The notes below the pieces were generated by a model. The model made no database searches. It was not told the origin of the DNA and was given only the letters and a program-made list of their open reading frames with translations. Source: Lacticaseibacillus suilingensis (GTDB lineage Bacteria > Bacillota > Bacilli > Lactobacillales > Lactobacillaceae). From it: a DNA stretch of 64,000 nt. Position numbers and translations under genes: made by a program. Positions 8,434 through 17,437 of the stretch are shown piece after piece (the stretch's first letter is position 1; each line of letters starts with the position of its first letter). Location of the stretch: the NCBI RefSeq assembly GCF_016861845.1, contig NZ_BOLV01000009.1:57548-121547 (forward strand), read 5' to 3'.

Positions 8434-11400
8434 CGCCTTTGCTCCCTTCTGCTTCTGCGCGCAGTTTCTGTTCCAAGGTCGCCTGATCCAGCGGCGCCAC
8501 ATGGTGATAGCGGTCAAAGCCAGTGGCCGGATCAAACAACATAATGCTTTGATAATCGCTATTGGTAATGACGGTGCTTTCCTGCTTGAACTGCAGCGGT
8601 GCTAAATCAATGTTCCCCGCCATAATTTGCTGCGCGGCTTGCACAATCAAATGGCGATTATGCTGGACCATCAGCTGCAAGCCAGCTGGCGATAAGCGTT
8701 TGCTGAGCTTACCAGCGCGCTCCTTGGTCAAGCTGCCATCTTTTTTAAGCCCTAATGCCACCAACGCCGAGTTTTCGCCGGCCGCCAGACTTTGGTCAAA
8801 GGCGGCCGTCAACGCAGTGGCTGCGGCTTCGTCATCAGGCAACACCAATAAGCCAGCCATCTTGAAGTCTTTCAAGAGATCCAGCGGCAAGTCGGTGGTT
8901 TTTTCATACTTCAGGCGCGGCTGATGTAACCGGAAATATTGGGCTCCCGCTGGCTTCAAGCCAGCCATGGATTCGGCATTAGCCACCGCATCAATGTACG
9001 TCAGCAGTTGCATCGCCTTGCCGTAATAAGCCGCCAGCGGATCAAAATCATGCGCTGAGGACTTGTAATCGACCACCACAAAATAAGGCGTCCCTGCAAT
9101 CGTGGCGGTATCCAAGCGGTCGATGCGACCGCTGACGGTGATTTGATGCTGAGCGTCAAGTGGCAGCACCAGGCCCTTCAGGCCGTCATGCTGGCCAATG
9201 CGGCCAAAGACTACTTCTGTCGCTTGCGGCCGAAATGCCGAGCGTTGCTGTTGGCCGCGAATCGCAGCGGCGTTGGTCGTGAGCATGGCGGTGATTTGCG
9301 CCTGCACAAAGCGCATATGGGCGCTGGTCGTGAGAATTTCATAGCCCGGCTCACCTGTCAGTTGCGCCACCAAGGTGGCTATCATCTGTTGCAGCTGGGC
9401 ATCACTTAACGCCGTCAGCGCCTGGCCCTGCGCCTTCAGCTGGCGCATCAGTTGATCGAGCACCCAGTGGTAAAGCGAACCGGTATCCGCTGGCGTGAGC
9501 TCGAATTCTGGTCGCTTCGTCAGTTTCAAGCCGTAGCGCAGAAAGTACTCAAAGGGGTTGCTGTAGTAGCGCTCCAGTTGGGAAATCGAAACATTCATGT
9601 GACTGGAATACAGCTGACTGGCCAGCTCTGGCGCGAGGCGGCCGACACCTTGGTGCGTGGTCGCCCCTTCAAGGCGAAAGGCCAGGTCGCGCAAGCCAGG
9701 GATGGTTTTGATTTGGGCTAGCACTTGGCCCCAGGCGTCCTTTGCGGTCAGTGGCGTCTTCGCGGCGGCGGCTTCGCGGGCCACCACGACGTAATCGCTG
9801 AGCATACTGCGAGCACTGCCAGCCGCCTCCTGCACCGCTGTGGCCAGCGACACGGCCGGCCAACTCGTGAGCGGCAGATGCAGCCGCTTTTGCATTTGGG
9901 TGAGATAAGGCGAGGCATTATTGGCATCGGCTTCATACACCGGATAACTCATGGTCAAACTTTCACTGCCGGCCATCATCGCCACATAGTTCAGGAACGG
10001 ATCACCTAACGCCGCCTGAGTGCCTGAATCCGCCAAAAAGGCATCAGGACCAAGGTGGTCGGCTAGCACTTGCCGGTCGCTGGCGGTCAGCACCGGAAAG
10101 TCCCCTGGCGTATCGGGCATCACGGTGCTGATGGCGCCTATCACGAAGACATGGCGATAGCGCGAGAGCCTAGTCAGGCCAGTTTCAGAAACGGTGACCT
10201 GGTCCAGCGTCGAAGGAATTTGCGTGTAAGTGGCGCCGGCAAACCCTGCTGCCAGTAAATCACTGAACTGATCCAAGGCAAAAGGTGCGGTACCTAAAAT
10301 GGCGACGTAATCATCGAGGAGCCCCACAAAGGTCTGCCAGGCTTGCTCACCAGCAGTGGCTAAGCTTAAGTCGCCAGCCGCCACGGCTTCGTCGCGCCAG
10401 GTTGCAAGCCGAGTTGGCACCCCGGCAGCGACCAGCCATTCGTATAGCCCTTTAGCAGCGGCTTGGCCGTCAGTGGCGTTATTTAGCGCATCAAAGAGTG
10501 GTGGTAGCTGCGCGGCCACAAAGGCTTTTAGCGCGTTGATTTGCGTCGTTTTCTCATCATCGGTGGTGCCTTCATCGTCGGCTTGGCGGCGGAAATATTG
10601 CCAGGGTTGCCCATCCAGCCAGCGGCTGCCGGTAAGGCCGGTGCGCAGCAAGTGGTTATCCAGCACATCGAGCGCAGCGCGGAAATCAGCTACCGGCATG
10701 TCAGCGGGAATCAGCAATTCAGTTTTGAGCAGGCGCATCATGTCTTCGTATTGATAATGATGTTGCTGAATCGCAAACAAACTCTCAATTAAGGCAATCA
10801 AGGGATGGCTTTGCATCGGCTGCTCGATATCAATAAACACCGGCAGTTTTTGCTCTTCAAACACTGGCGCCAAATACGGCCGATAAGGATCAAGATGCCG
10901 CGCGATAATTAGAAAATCTCGATACCGGGCGCCTTGGTGCACTGCCTGCACGATTTGCTTGGCGACCGCCCGCAATTCCGTATAGGGTTCGCTCGCCTTG
11001 GCCAGCGTGAGGCCGGCCTTTGGGGTCTTTAACGCCCCGGTGCCATTGGCGGCTTCGCTTTGCCAAAATGAATCCACCGCCTGCAGCGCTGACGAAAGCT
11101 GACGTTTAGGGGCAAAGATATTCGGCAGCATTGCGGCCTGGCTCTGCTGCGCGGCGTGGCGCAGCCGATAGTACAATTTCGCCGCTGGCAGAAATAAGGC
11201 TGGCGGCTGCGGCATCTTCTCGGCACCGGCTTGATCCAGCAGCAAGGCCACCGTTACCTTGGCCCCGGCTTGAAGCAAGGTTTGGACCAAGTAAAATTCA
11301 CTGGCCGATAAGTCGTTAAAGTGATTCAAATAAAAGCTGGTGCGACTCAAATCGCGCTGGCCCAGCTCATCAGCCAAAGCGGCCAGCAGCGTCGGTTCGG

Positions 11401-11947
11401 TGACGTAAGGCGCGGCAGCTTGTTCATAGGCCGCCATGATCAGCTGCAGTTCGCTGAACTTTTGGCGTTCTGGCGCTTCAGCTGGGAGGACACTGGTCAC
11501 GGCCGCCAGCGTCTCCGCTGTGATACGGCCGGTTTGCAGCTCTGCCAGCTGATCCGCCAGTTGTAGCGCAAAGCCGGCATGCCCCGCCGAGCCGGCGAAC
11601 AGGCGCAACTGCTGGCGCTGCTGGTCGTCTTGGAGCATTTCCCCCAGCAACTTTGCCACCAGCATGGTATTGCTGGCCCGGTCTAGGCGTGGTTTTTGGT
11701 AAATGGCTTGGTTTTTCAGGAAGTACCAGGCTAGCCGAGTAAATGACAGCACCTGCACTTGCATCTGGGCATAGGCACCGGCTTGTTCGCGCAGGCGCTG
11801 CAGCAGCGTCACTTCGGTTTCGAACTTAATGTGATTCGGCACCAAGTAGAACACTTCCCGCCCTTGGTCCAGATCCGTTCGAATCCGTTCAACCATGATC
11901 TGGGGATGATCAGCGGCGGCGGTGCCAAGGACAAATTGTAAGCTCAC
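8426..11947 (-). CDS. addB: ATP-dependent helicase/nuclease subunit B (AddB/RexB)
   Basis: 1173 residues. Partner of AddA in the RexAB enzyme. The N-terminus (FVLGTAAADHPQ) lacks a functional P-loop and the protein contains no cysteine, so the Fe-S cluster of Bacillus AddB is absent; both are traits of the lactic-acid-bacterial RexB type. The C-terminal PD-(D/E)XK nuclease is intact: SGRIDRLDT then YFVVVDYKSSAHDFDP around residue 965. Starts at GTG 11947 behind AAAGGAAG at a somewhat long spacing. First gene of the leftward run; it diverges from the mevalonate operon. Confidence 0.94.
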   Translation of the reverse strand: MSLQFVLGTAAADHPQIMVERIRTDLDQGREVFYLVPNHIKFETEVTLLQRLREQAGAYAQMQVQVLSFTRLAWYFLKNQAIYQKPRLDRASNTMLVAKLLGEMLQDDQQRQQLRLFAGSAGHAGFALQLADQLAELQTGRITAETLAAVTSVLPAEAPERQKFSELQLIMAAYEQAAAPYVTEPTLLAALADELGQRDLSRTSFYLNHFNDLSASEFYLVQTLLQAGAKVTVALLLDQAGAEKMPQPPALFLPAAKLYYRLRHAAQQSQAAMLPNIFAPKRQLSSALQAVDSFWQSEAANGTGALKTPKAGLTLAKASEPYTELRAVAKQIVQAVHQGARYRDFLIIARHLDPYRPYLAPVFEEQKLPVFIDIEQPMQSHPLIALIESLFAIQQHHYQYEDMMRLLKTELLIPADMPVADFRAALDVLDNHLLRTGLTGSRWLDGQPWQYFRRQADDEGTTDDEKTTQINALKAFVAAQLPPLFDALNNATDGQAAAKGLYEWLVAAGVPTRLATWRDEAVAAGDLSLATAGEQAWQTFVGLLDDYVAILGTAPFALDQFSDLLAAGFAGATYTQIPSTLDQVTVSETGLTRLSRYRHVFVIGAISTVMPDTPGDFPVLTASDRQVLADHLGPDAFLADSGTQAALGDPFLNYVAMMAGSESLTMSYPVYEADANNASPYLTQMQKRLHLPLTSWPAVSLATAVQEAAGSARSMLSDYVVVAREAAAAKTPLTAKDAWGQVLAQIKTIPGLRDLAFRLEGATTHQGVGRLAPELASQLYSSHMNVSISQLERYYSNPFEYFLRYGLKLTKRPEFELTPADTGSLYHWVLDQLMRQLKAQGQALTALSDAQLQQMIATLVAQLTGEPGYEILTTSAHMRFVQAQITAMLTTNAAAIRGQQQRSAFRPQATEVVFGRIGQHDGLKGLVLPLDAQHQITVSGRIDRLDTATIAGTPYFVVVDYKSSAHDFDPLAAYYGKAMQLLTYIDAVANAESMAGLKPAGAQYFRLHQPRLKYEKTTDLPLDLLKDFKMAGLLVLPDDEAAATALTAAFDQSLAAGENSALVALGLKKDGSLTKERAGKLSKRLSPAGLQLMVQHNRHLIVQAAQQIMAGNIDLAPLQFKQESTVITNSDYQSIMLFDPATGFDRYHHVAPLDQATLEQKLRAEAEGSKGDE

Positions 11948-12100
11948 GCTGATGCACTTCCTTTCGTTATTCTGGTTTCTAGTTTAGCATATCCGCCGCG
12001 TGGCAAAACGCCGCCGCTCAGTTTGCCGACAAAACTTTGCAAAACTGCTAAAGATTAGCTGGCGCTGCTTTCTACGCTTTTGGCGGCCTGCAAGATACGG

Positions 12101-12106
12101 TATGAT
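12101..12106 (+). promoter_or_regulatory. Probable -10 box of the mevalonate operon promoter
   Basis: TATGAT at 12101-12106 lies 25 nt before the mvaK1 ATG, with a weak -35 (TTTTGG, 17-nt spacer) at 12078-12083. The addB promoter must lie in the same 184-nt divergent gap; TAAACT read on the minus strand near 11980 is a candidate. The -35 match is poor, so this is moderate. Confidence 0.45.
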
Positions 12107-12131
12107 AGGTAGGAATAAGGAGATCTCGTGT

Positions 12132-13076
12132 ATGCAAACAGCAACTGGCATCAGTTATGCCAAAATTATACTCATCGGGGAGCATGCCGTCGTGTACGGC
12201 CAGCCGGCAATTGCCTTGCCGGTGCCATCAGTGCGGCTCGTTGCGACGCTAGCGCCGGCTGCCAGCGGGCAAATGATTGAATCGAGTTTTTATCACGGGG
12301 CGTTGGCCGCAGTGACGCCAGCGTTTGCTGGCATTGCCAAGTTGATCAAGGCCCTGCTGGCGCATTTTGATGCCTCTGCCGCGCCCTTCACCCTAACCAT
12401 TGCCAGCATGTTGCCCGCTGAGCGCGGCATGGGCTCTTCTGCGGCCTGCAGTGTCGCCATTATTCGCGCCTTTTACGGGGCGTTTGCGGCGCCGCTTACC
12501 CAAACCACCTTGCTCAACTGGGCGAGTTTGTCGGAAAAAGCGATTCATGGCAACCCCAGTGGGCTGGATGCTGCCACCGTCAGCGCCGACCGGCCGCAGT
12601 GGTTCGTCCGCGGCGAGCAGCTGCAGCCGATTGCTTTTCCCAGTCGCGGCGTGCTTGTGATTGCGGATACCGGCGTTAAGGGCCAAACTGGGCAAGCGGT
12701 GGCTGCCGTGGCCACCTTGCTGAAGCAGAATCCGGCTCAGTACGGCCCTTTGATTGAACAAATCGGCGCTGCCACCCGGTTGGCCGCTACCGCCTTGGGT
12801 GAAGACGACCTGCTGGCGCTGGGCCAACAAATGACCGTCGCGCAACAAGCCTTGGCTCAGTTGGGCGTCAGCAGCTCACAACTCAATCAATTGATTGAGA
12901 TCGCCAATGCGCACGGCGCGCTCGGCGCCAAACTCACCGGCAGCGGTCAAGGTGGCTGCATGATTGCCTTAGCCGCAAATCCAGCCGCCGCTGCCACCAT
13001 CGCCGCCGCTTTAACTGAAGCCGGCGCCACGGCGACCTGGCAGTATGACTTTGCTCAAAAGGAGAATCCAGCATGA
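12132..13076 (+). CDS. mvaK1: Mevalonate kinase
   Basis: 314 residues; phosphorylates mevalonate at C5 with ATP in the first committed step from mevalonate to isopentenyl diphosphate. GHMP kinase signatures: SYAKIILIGEHAVVYGQPA at residues 6-24, the glycine-rich loop PAERGMGSSAACSVA at about 96-110, and KLTGSGQGGCMIAL near the C-terminus. The ATG at 12132 is chosen over upstream in-frame starts because AAGGAG sits 6-10 nt before it and the conserved N-terminus begins here. Stop overlaps the mvaD start by 4 nt (ATGA). Confidence 0.96.
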   Translation: MQTATGISYAKIILIGEHAVVYGQPAIALPVPSVRLVATLAPAASGQMIESSFYHGALAAVTPAFAGIAKLIKALLAHFDASAAPFTLTIASMLPAERGMGSSAACSVAIIRAFYGAFAAPLTQTTLLNWASLSEKAIHGNPSGLDAATVSADRPQWFVRGEQLQPIAFPSRGVLVIADTGVKGQTGQAVAAVATLLKQNPAQYGPLIEQIGAATRLAATALGEDDLLALGQQMTVAQQALAQLGVSSSQLNQLIEIANAHGALGAKLTGSGQGGCMIALAANPAAAATIAAALTEAGATATWQYDFAQKENPA

Positions 13077-14023
13077 CAACTGCAACTGCGCGTGCCCATA
13101 CCAACATTGCTTTGATTAAATACTGGGGCAAAAAAGACGCTGCGTTGATGTTACCTTATACCAGCAGCGTGTCCTTGACGCTAGCCGATTTTTATACCGA
13201 CACCACGGTGACTTTTGATGCCGACTTGACCGAAGATCGGTTTGAGCTCGATGGCCGCAGCCAACCCACCACCAAAATCAGTGCGTTTCTGGACCAGGTG
13301 CGCGCGCTTGCCGGCACCAAGGCCTATGCGCAAGTGGCCTCTGCAAATCATGTGCCCACCGCCGCTGGCCTGGCCAGTTCCGCTTCGGCCTATGCCGCGC
13401 TGGCGCTGGCGGCAAGCAGTGCGGCCGGCTTAAACCTGACTCCCCGCGCCTTGTCGCGGCTGGCCCGCCGCGGGTCCGGTTCGGCGACCCGCTCGATTTT
13501 TGGCGGTTTAGCAATTTGGCACCGCGGCACCGATGACGCTAGCTCTTATGCGGAAGCCTTGCCTGCCACGACCTTGCCGCTACGGATGCTCGTGGTGATG
13601 GTGGATGCTGGCCCCAAGCCCATTGGTTCACGGCAACTGATGGCCAATACCGTTGCTACCAGTCCTTACTACCCAGCCTGGGTGGAACACAATGAAGCCG
13701 CGGCACAGGCGATGGTGCAGGCGCTGGCGGCAAATGATTTCTCCAAGATTGGCGAATTAACCGAGGAGAGCAGTGCCCAAATGCATGCGGCGATTTTAGC
13801 TAGCCATCCGGCCTTCACCTACTTCCAGCCAGCAACGATTGAAGTGTGGCATGCCGTGCAGGCCATGCGCGAAGCTGGCCTTCCGGCTTATGCGACCATG
13901 GATGCCGGCCCGAATGTCAAAATTTTGACGTTGGCCCCTTACGTCGCTGCTGTCAAAGCGGCCCTGCCGGCTGGCCTCACTGTCACCACCACTGCGGCTG
14001 GTCCCGCCGCACGATTATTGTAA
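13073..14023 (+). CDS. mvaD: Diphosphomevalonate decarboxylase
   Basis: 316 residues; converts 5-diphosphomevalonate to isopentenyl diphosphate. Family hallmarks are HTNIALIKYWGKKDAALMLPYTSSVSLT at the N-terminus (quoted in part: NIALIKYWGKKD), AGLASSASAYAALA (phosphate loop, ~residue 101), RRGSGSATRSIFGG, and TMDAGPNVKIL near residue 282, which carries the catalytic aspartate. Overlaps mvaK1 by 4 nt, consistent with an operon. In most lactobacilli and streptococci mvaK2 follows directly; here fni follows after only 12 nt. Confidence 0.96.
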   Translation: MTTATARAHTNIALIKYWGKKDAALMLPYTSSVSLTLADFYTDTTVTFDADLTEDRFELDGRSQPTTKISAFLDQVRALAGTKAYAQVASANHVPTAAGLASSASAYAALALAASSAAGLNLTPRALSRLARRGSGSATRSIFGGLAIWHRGTDDASSYAEALPATTLPLRMLVVMVDAGPKPIGSRQLMANTVATSPYYPAWVEHNEAAAQAMVQALAANDFSKIGELTEESSAQMHAAILASHPAFTYFQPATIEVWHAVQAMREAGLPAYATMDAGPNVKILTLAPYVAAVKAALPAGLTVTTTAAGPAARLL

Positions 14024-14035
14024 AGGAGCACGCTG

Positions 14036-15067
14036 ATGGCCCAATCGCTGCAATCCCATCGTAAAGATGAGCATGTCTTTTTAGCTGAAAAATATTTTCA
14101 AGCCGAGGCCAGCGCTGGTTTCGACCAGGTCCGGTTCATTCATAACCCCTTGCCGGAAACGGCGGTGGCGGCAGTTGATCTGACGCCGGGTTTGTTTGGT
14201 TGGCGCTGGCCCTTTTTCATCAATGCGATGACAGGCGGCTCCGCGCAAACCGGTCGGTATAGCGAAGCGCTCGCGACCATTGCCAAGCATTGTGGACTCG
14301 CCATGGCCACCGGCTCGCAAAGTGTGGCTTTGGCCGAACCGGCGCTGGCTGAGACCTTTGCTAGGGCCAGAACGGCTAATCCCAAGGGCTTTATGATCGG
14401 CAATCTTGGCGCCGACAAAACCTTAGCGCAGGCCCAAACTGCGGTTGCCATGCTGCAAGCCGACGCATTGGAACTGCATCTGAATGCCGTGCAGGAAACG
14501 GTGATGCCTGAAGGTGACGCTGATTTTCACTGGGCGGAATCAATTCAGGCCATTGTTGTTGGTTTGGACCAGCCAGTGATTGTCAAGGAAGTCGGGTTTG
14601 GCATGAACCGGGAAGCGCTCGCCAAGTTGCGCACGTTAGGCGTGCAGTATGTCGATCTTGGCGGCCGCGGCGGGACTAATTTTGCTTTGATTGAAGGCGC
14701 CCGCCGCCAGGACCAGGCGTTTGCGGACTTGGCAGATTTCGGGCAAACCACAGTTGAATCACTGCTGGAAGCCCAAGGCAGCGAGCTGACGCTGCTGGCG
14801 ACCGGCGGCATTCGCACCCCGCTGGATGTCCTCAAGGCGCTGCGCCTTGGCGCCAGCGCCGTTGGGATTAGCGGACTGGTGCTGCACTGGTTGATCCAAG
14901 AAGGCCAAGCCGCCGCAGAAGCACACCTGCAGGCGTGGCAAACCACCTTGCCGAAGTTGATGGCGATGCTCGGTGCCCAAAATCTGGCTGCCCTGCGGCA
15001 AGTGCCAGTGGTCCTTAGTCCGGCGCTGGTCAGTTACACAAAGCAGCGTAATTTACCTCTGCCTTAA
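14036..15067 (+). CDS. fni: Type 2 isopentenyl-diphosphate delta-isomerase (FMN-dependent)
   Basis: 343 residues; interconverts isopentenyl and dimethylallyl diphosphate using FMN and NADPH. Characteristic segments: RKDEHVFLAEKYF at the start, FINAMTGGSAQTGR, ATGSQSVAL, HLNAVQETVMPEGD (substrate-binding), VKEVGFGMN, and DLGGRGGTNFALIE (FMN phosphate). ATG at 14036 follows AAAGGAG by 7 nt, 12 nt after the mvaD stop. Last gene of the operon; a terminator follows. Confidence 0.96.
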   Translation: MAQSLQSHRKDEHVFLAEKYFQAEASAGFDQVRFIHNPLPETAVAAVDLTPGLFGWRWPFFINAMTGGSAQTGRYSEALATIAKHCGLAMATGSQSVALAEPALAETFARARTANPKGFMIGNLGADKTLAQAQTAVAMLQADALELHLNAVQETVMPEGDADFHWAESIQAIVVGLDQPVIVKEVGFGMNREALAKLRTLGVQYVDLGGRGGTNFALIEGARRQDQAFADLADFGQTTVESLLEAQGSELTLLATGGIRTPLDVLKALRLGASAVGISGLVLHWLIQEGQAAAEAHLQAWQTTLPKLMAMLGAQNLAALRQVPVVLSPALVSYTKQRNLPLP

Positions 15068-15080
15068 CCAACGCAAAAAC

Positions 15081-15120
15081 GGCGCTATTCACTCAAGTCA
15101 GTGAATGGCGTCGCTTTTTT
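15081..15120 (+). terminator. Rho-independent terminator after the mevalonate operon
   Basis: A 13-bp stem (two G-U pairs) from 15081-15093 and 15100-15112 with a short loop, followed by TTTTTT. It also separates the convergent rsmF gene. Confidence 0.8.
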
Positions 15121-15125
15121 GGTCC

Positions 15126-16454
15126 TTATTTCCGCAGACCCTTGGGATAGGCATTCTTAACCGTACCGTTTACAAGCCTGCCTAGCGCAAAGCCTGCGCC
15201 CTCATAGGTCAACAGCACGGTTTGCTTTTGCTTGAGCGTCGGCCGCGCCACGGTTTCGCCATGGCGATAACGGTCGAATTCCTCCGCGGTGAGTGGCACC
15301 ACGGTTTGAAAGGCACTGGCCGGCAGCGCTGTCGCCAAAGCATGACTCGGTTCAAAGCGACCTTTTTTAAAGGTACCAAGATCCAGCCCGGCCCGCAGCA
15401 CATGGATATGCGCTAGCGCTGGCATAGCGGCCGGCATTGTCGTCAAATTATCGCCGACCTTCAAAAAGGGCCCGATGATCGGCGCGGTCAGGCTACTTTG
15501 GGTGAAGGCGGTTAAATCAGCCTGCTCAGTGCGGCTCAGTTTCGCCGCGACCTGCTGTTTGCCAGCCCGGGCTGGCTCATCACCGGCTTTGCGGAGTTTG
15601 GCCACAAAATGGCCTTCCCCTTGCAGCAAATGCGGCCATAACCGGGCGGTGTTAGCGAGCGCCGGATTACCGTCGGCCCAGTCCGGCCTACCGTCAGCGA
15701 TGCCGCCAACTTTGGCAATCGGCTCGATGCTAAGTCCTAGCTCCTGCGCTGCCCAGGCAATGATTTGCTCATCTTCTTCGGGACTGAAGGTGCAGGTCGA
15801 ATACACCAAGGTCCCGCCAGGCCGCAGCATCGCCTCTGCCGAGCGCAGAATCTCGCGCTGGCGGGTGGCACATTGCGCTGGGTAATCAGGATTCCAGTAG
15901 GCCATCGCGCCGGGATCCTTGCGAAACATGCCTTCCCCGGAGCACGGCGCATCCACCAAAATGCGGTCAAAGAACTCGGGCAATTGTGCCGCTAAGGACT
16001 GCGGATCACTATTGGTGACCAAGGTATTGGTTAACCCGAACCGCTCAACATTACTCGATAACACCCGCGCCCGCCCGGCGTTGATTTCATTCGCCACCAG
16101 TAGCCCTTGTTGCGCCATGAAGCTGCCCAGCTGGGTCGTTTTTCCGCCTGGTGCGGCACATAGATCCAAGACCCGTTCGCCGGGCGTCGGTGCCAGCACC
16201 GCCGCCACAAATTGCGCGCTGGGTTCTTGACTATAGACGTCGCCGGCTAAGTGGGCAATCGAAGTCCCCGCGACTTTACCGTAGCTGCCCCACTGGCTCC
16301 AAGCAATGGGCTCAGGCAACGCAGGCGCGCTTGGGTGCAGCGGATTGATACGATAGCCGCTTTGGGCTGGCTGATCAAAGGTCGCCAAAAATGCTGCGGC
16401 TTCAGCGCCTAGGAGATGTTGATATTTTTCGGTAAAGCCGGATGGTAAACTCAC
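15126..16454 (-). CDS. rsmF: RsmB/F-type 16S rRNA (cytosine-C5) methyltransferase
   Basis: 442 residues. SAM-dependent m5C methyltransferase of the RsmF/YebU group: DLCAAPGGKTTQLGSFM (motif I), VDAPCSGEGMFRKD with the release cysteine, and VYSTCTFSPEEDEQ with the catalytic cysteine. The C-terminal ~150 residues correspond to the RsmF ferredoxin/PUA-like domains. The start is GTG at 16454, inside a 4-nt GTGA overlap with the upstream gene and 8 nt after GAGAGGA; longer in-frame readings have no ribosome binding site. The precise target cytosine cannot be assigned. Confidence 0.88.
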   Translation of the reverse strand: MSLPSGFTEKYQHLLGAEAAAFLATFDQPAQSGYRINPLHPSAPALPEPIAWSQWGSYGKVAGTSIAHLAGDVYSQEPSAQFVAAVLAPTPGERVLDLCAAPGGKTTQLGSFMAQQGLLVANEINAGRARVLSSNVERFGLTNTLVTNSDPQSLAAQLPEFFDRILVDAPCSGEGMFRKDPGAMAYWNPDYPAQCATRQREILRSAEAMLRPGGTLVYSTCTFSPEEDEQIIAWAAQELGLSIEPIAKVGGIADGRPDWADGNPALANTARLWPHLLQGEGHFVAKLRKAGDEPARAGKQQVAAKLSRTEQADLTAFTQSSLTAPIIGPFLKVGDNLTTMPAAMPALAHIHVLRAGLDLGTFKKGRFEPSHALATALPASAFQTVVPLTAEEFDRYRHGETVARPTLKQKQTVLLTYEGAGFALGRLVNGTVKNAYPKGLRK

Positions 16455-17413
16455 AGCCGATCCTCTCTTTCTTGGTGCACCGCGCGTTGCAAGAGCCAAT
16501 ATAACCCAGCCAGCCCAACTAACCACAAGCCAACCGCAAAGGCAATCAGGCGAGCGCGGTTGGTTAAGTCAAAGAACCAGTTGGCAATCACTAACCCTGC
16601 GGCTAAACTCAAGCCACTGTAGGCAAAGAACTGCGTCCACAAATGGCGCAACGCATGGCGCCGAGGCGCAGTCGCCAAGGTGCGCGGTAAAAGCGCCGCG
16701 CCTTGTTGACTCGCAATCCAAGCTAGCGCCAGTGTGCCCAGCAACAACAGCCCGCAACGTATAATGAGCTGTCCGGTATCTTGCCACCAACTCGTCGCTG
16801 AGTTGTTTTGGTAGTGGTAGGTGGTCATTTTGCCACCAAGAATGGTTTTCAGCTTAGCCTTTTGCGTTTTGATGGTCGGACTGTCGGCATAAACCGTCAC
16901 CTGCTTCAAGGCAATATTTTGCGCCGGCTGGCTACTGGCATTTTCGAACGTCACCTGATTAATGACGCTGTTGGTGTAGGCCTTCAGTTGCCCCAGCACC
17001 GGCACATACTGGCCGTTTTGCCGTTGATACTGCTGGCTATGGCCCATGGTCAGCTGATCCGTTAAATCACTGCCGACAATCACCACTGGGAGCGGCGAGC
17101 GCAAATCAGCATCGCTGAACCATTGACCTGAAGTCAGCGGCAGACTGCCATAGTTCCCCTGGGCATACAAATAAACGCGATGCTGCCCGGCGTGAAATTG
17201 GACCTGAATCGGGCCCAGATCAGCGGTGGCCAAGGCGGTAGCGGCTTCGTTGAGCGTCATGGCTTTGCGGCTTTTGATTTTGACAGCGGCTTCGCTTAAC
17301 CCGTAATGGTCGATACGGTCAGCATACGCCGCCTGATCATGAATCGACCAGATCCAGCCGGCGAGCACCACCAAAGCTAGCCAGATGAGGTTTAACCCGA
17401 ACAAACGCTTCAA
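16451..17413 (-). CDS. Membrane protein of unknown function, four predicted transmembrane segments
   Basis: 320 residues. One N-terminal membrane segment (LNLIWLALVVLAGWIWSI), an extracytoplasmic domain of about 170 residues (QVQFHAGQHRVYLYAQGNYG and nearby strands), then three C-terminal segments around 215-310 (LIIRCGLLLLGTLALAWIA, FFAYSGLSLAAGLVIANWFF, AFAVGLWLVGLAGLYWLL). I do not recognise the family. TTG at 17413 is the chosen start: the ribosome binding site AAAGGAG ends at 17422, so the two in-frame GTG codons at 17422 and 17419 overlap or abut it. Overlaps rsmF by 4 nt. Confidence 0.75.
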   Translation of the reverse strand: MKRLFGLNLIWLALVVLAGWIWSIHDQAAYADRIDHYGLSEAAVKIKSRKAMTLNEAATALATADLGPIQVQFHAGQHRVYLYAQGNYGSLPLTSGQWFSDADLRSPLPVVIVGSDLTDQLTMGHSQQYQRQNGQYVPVLGQLKAYTNSVINQVTFENASSQPAQNIALKQVTVYADSPTIKTQKAKLKTILGGKMTTYHYQNNSATSWWQDTGQLIIRCGLLLLGTLALAWIASQQGAALLPRTLATAPRRHALRHLWTQFFAYSGLSLAAGLVIANWFFDLTNRARLIAFAVGLWLVGLAGLYWLLQRAVHQEREDRL

Positions 17414-17437
17414 GCTCACCACTCCTTTCTTAGCAAA

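Noticed and set aside
12000..12131. Upstream in-frame extension of mevalonate kinase
   Set aside because: Adds 44 residues with no similarity to the family; the proper ribosome binding site and conserved N-terminus are at 12132.
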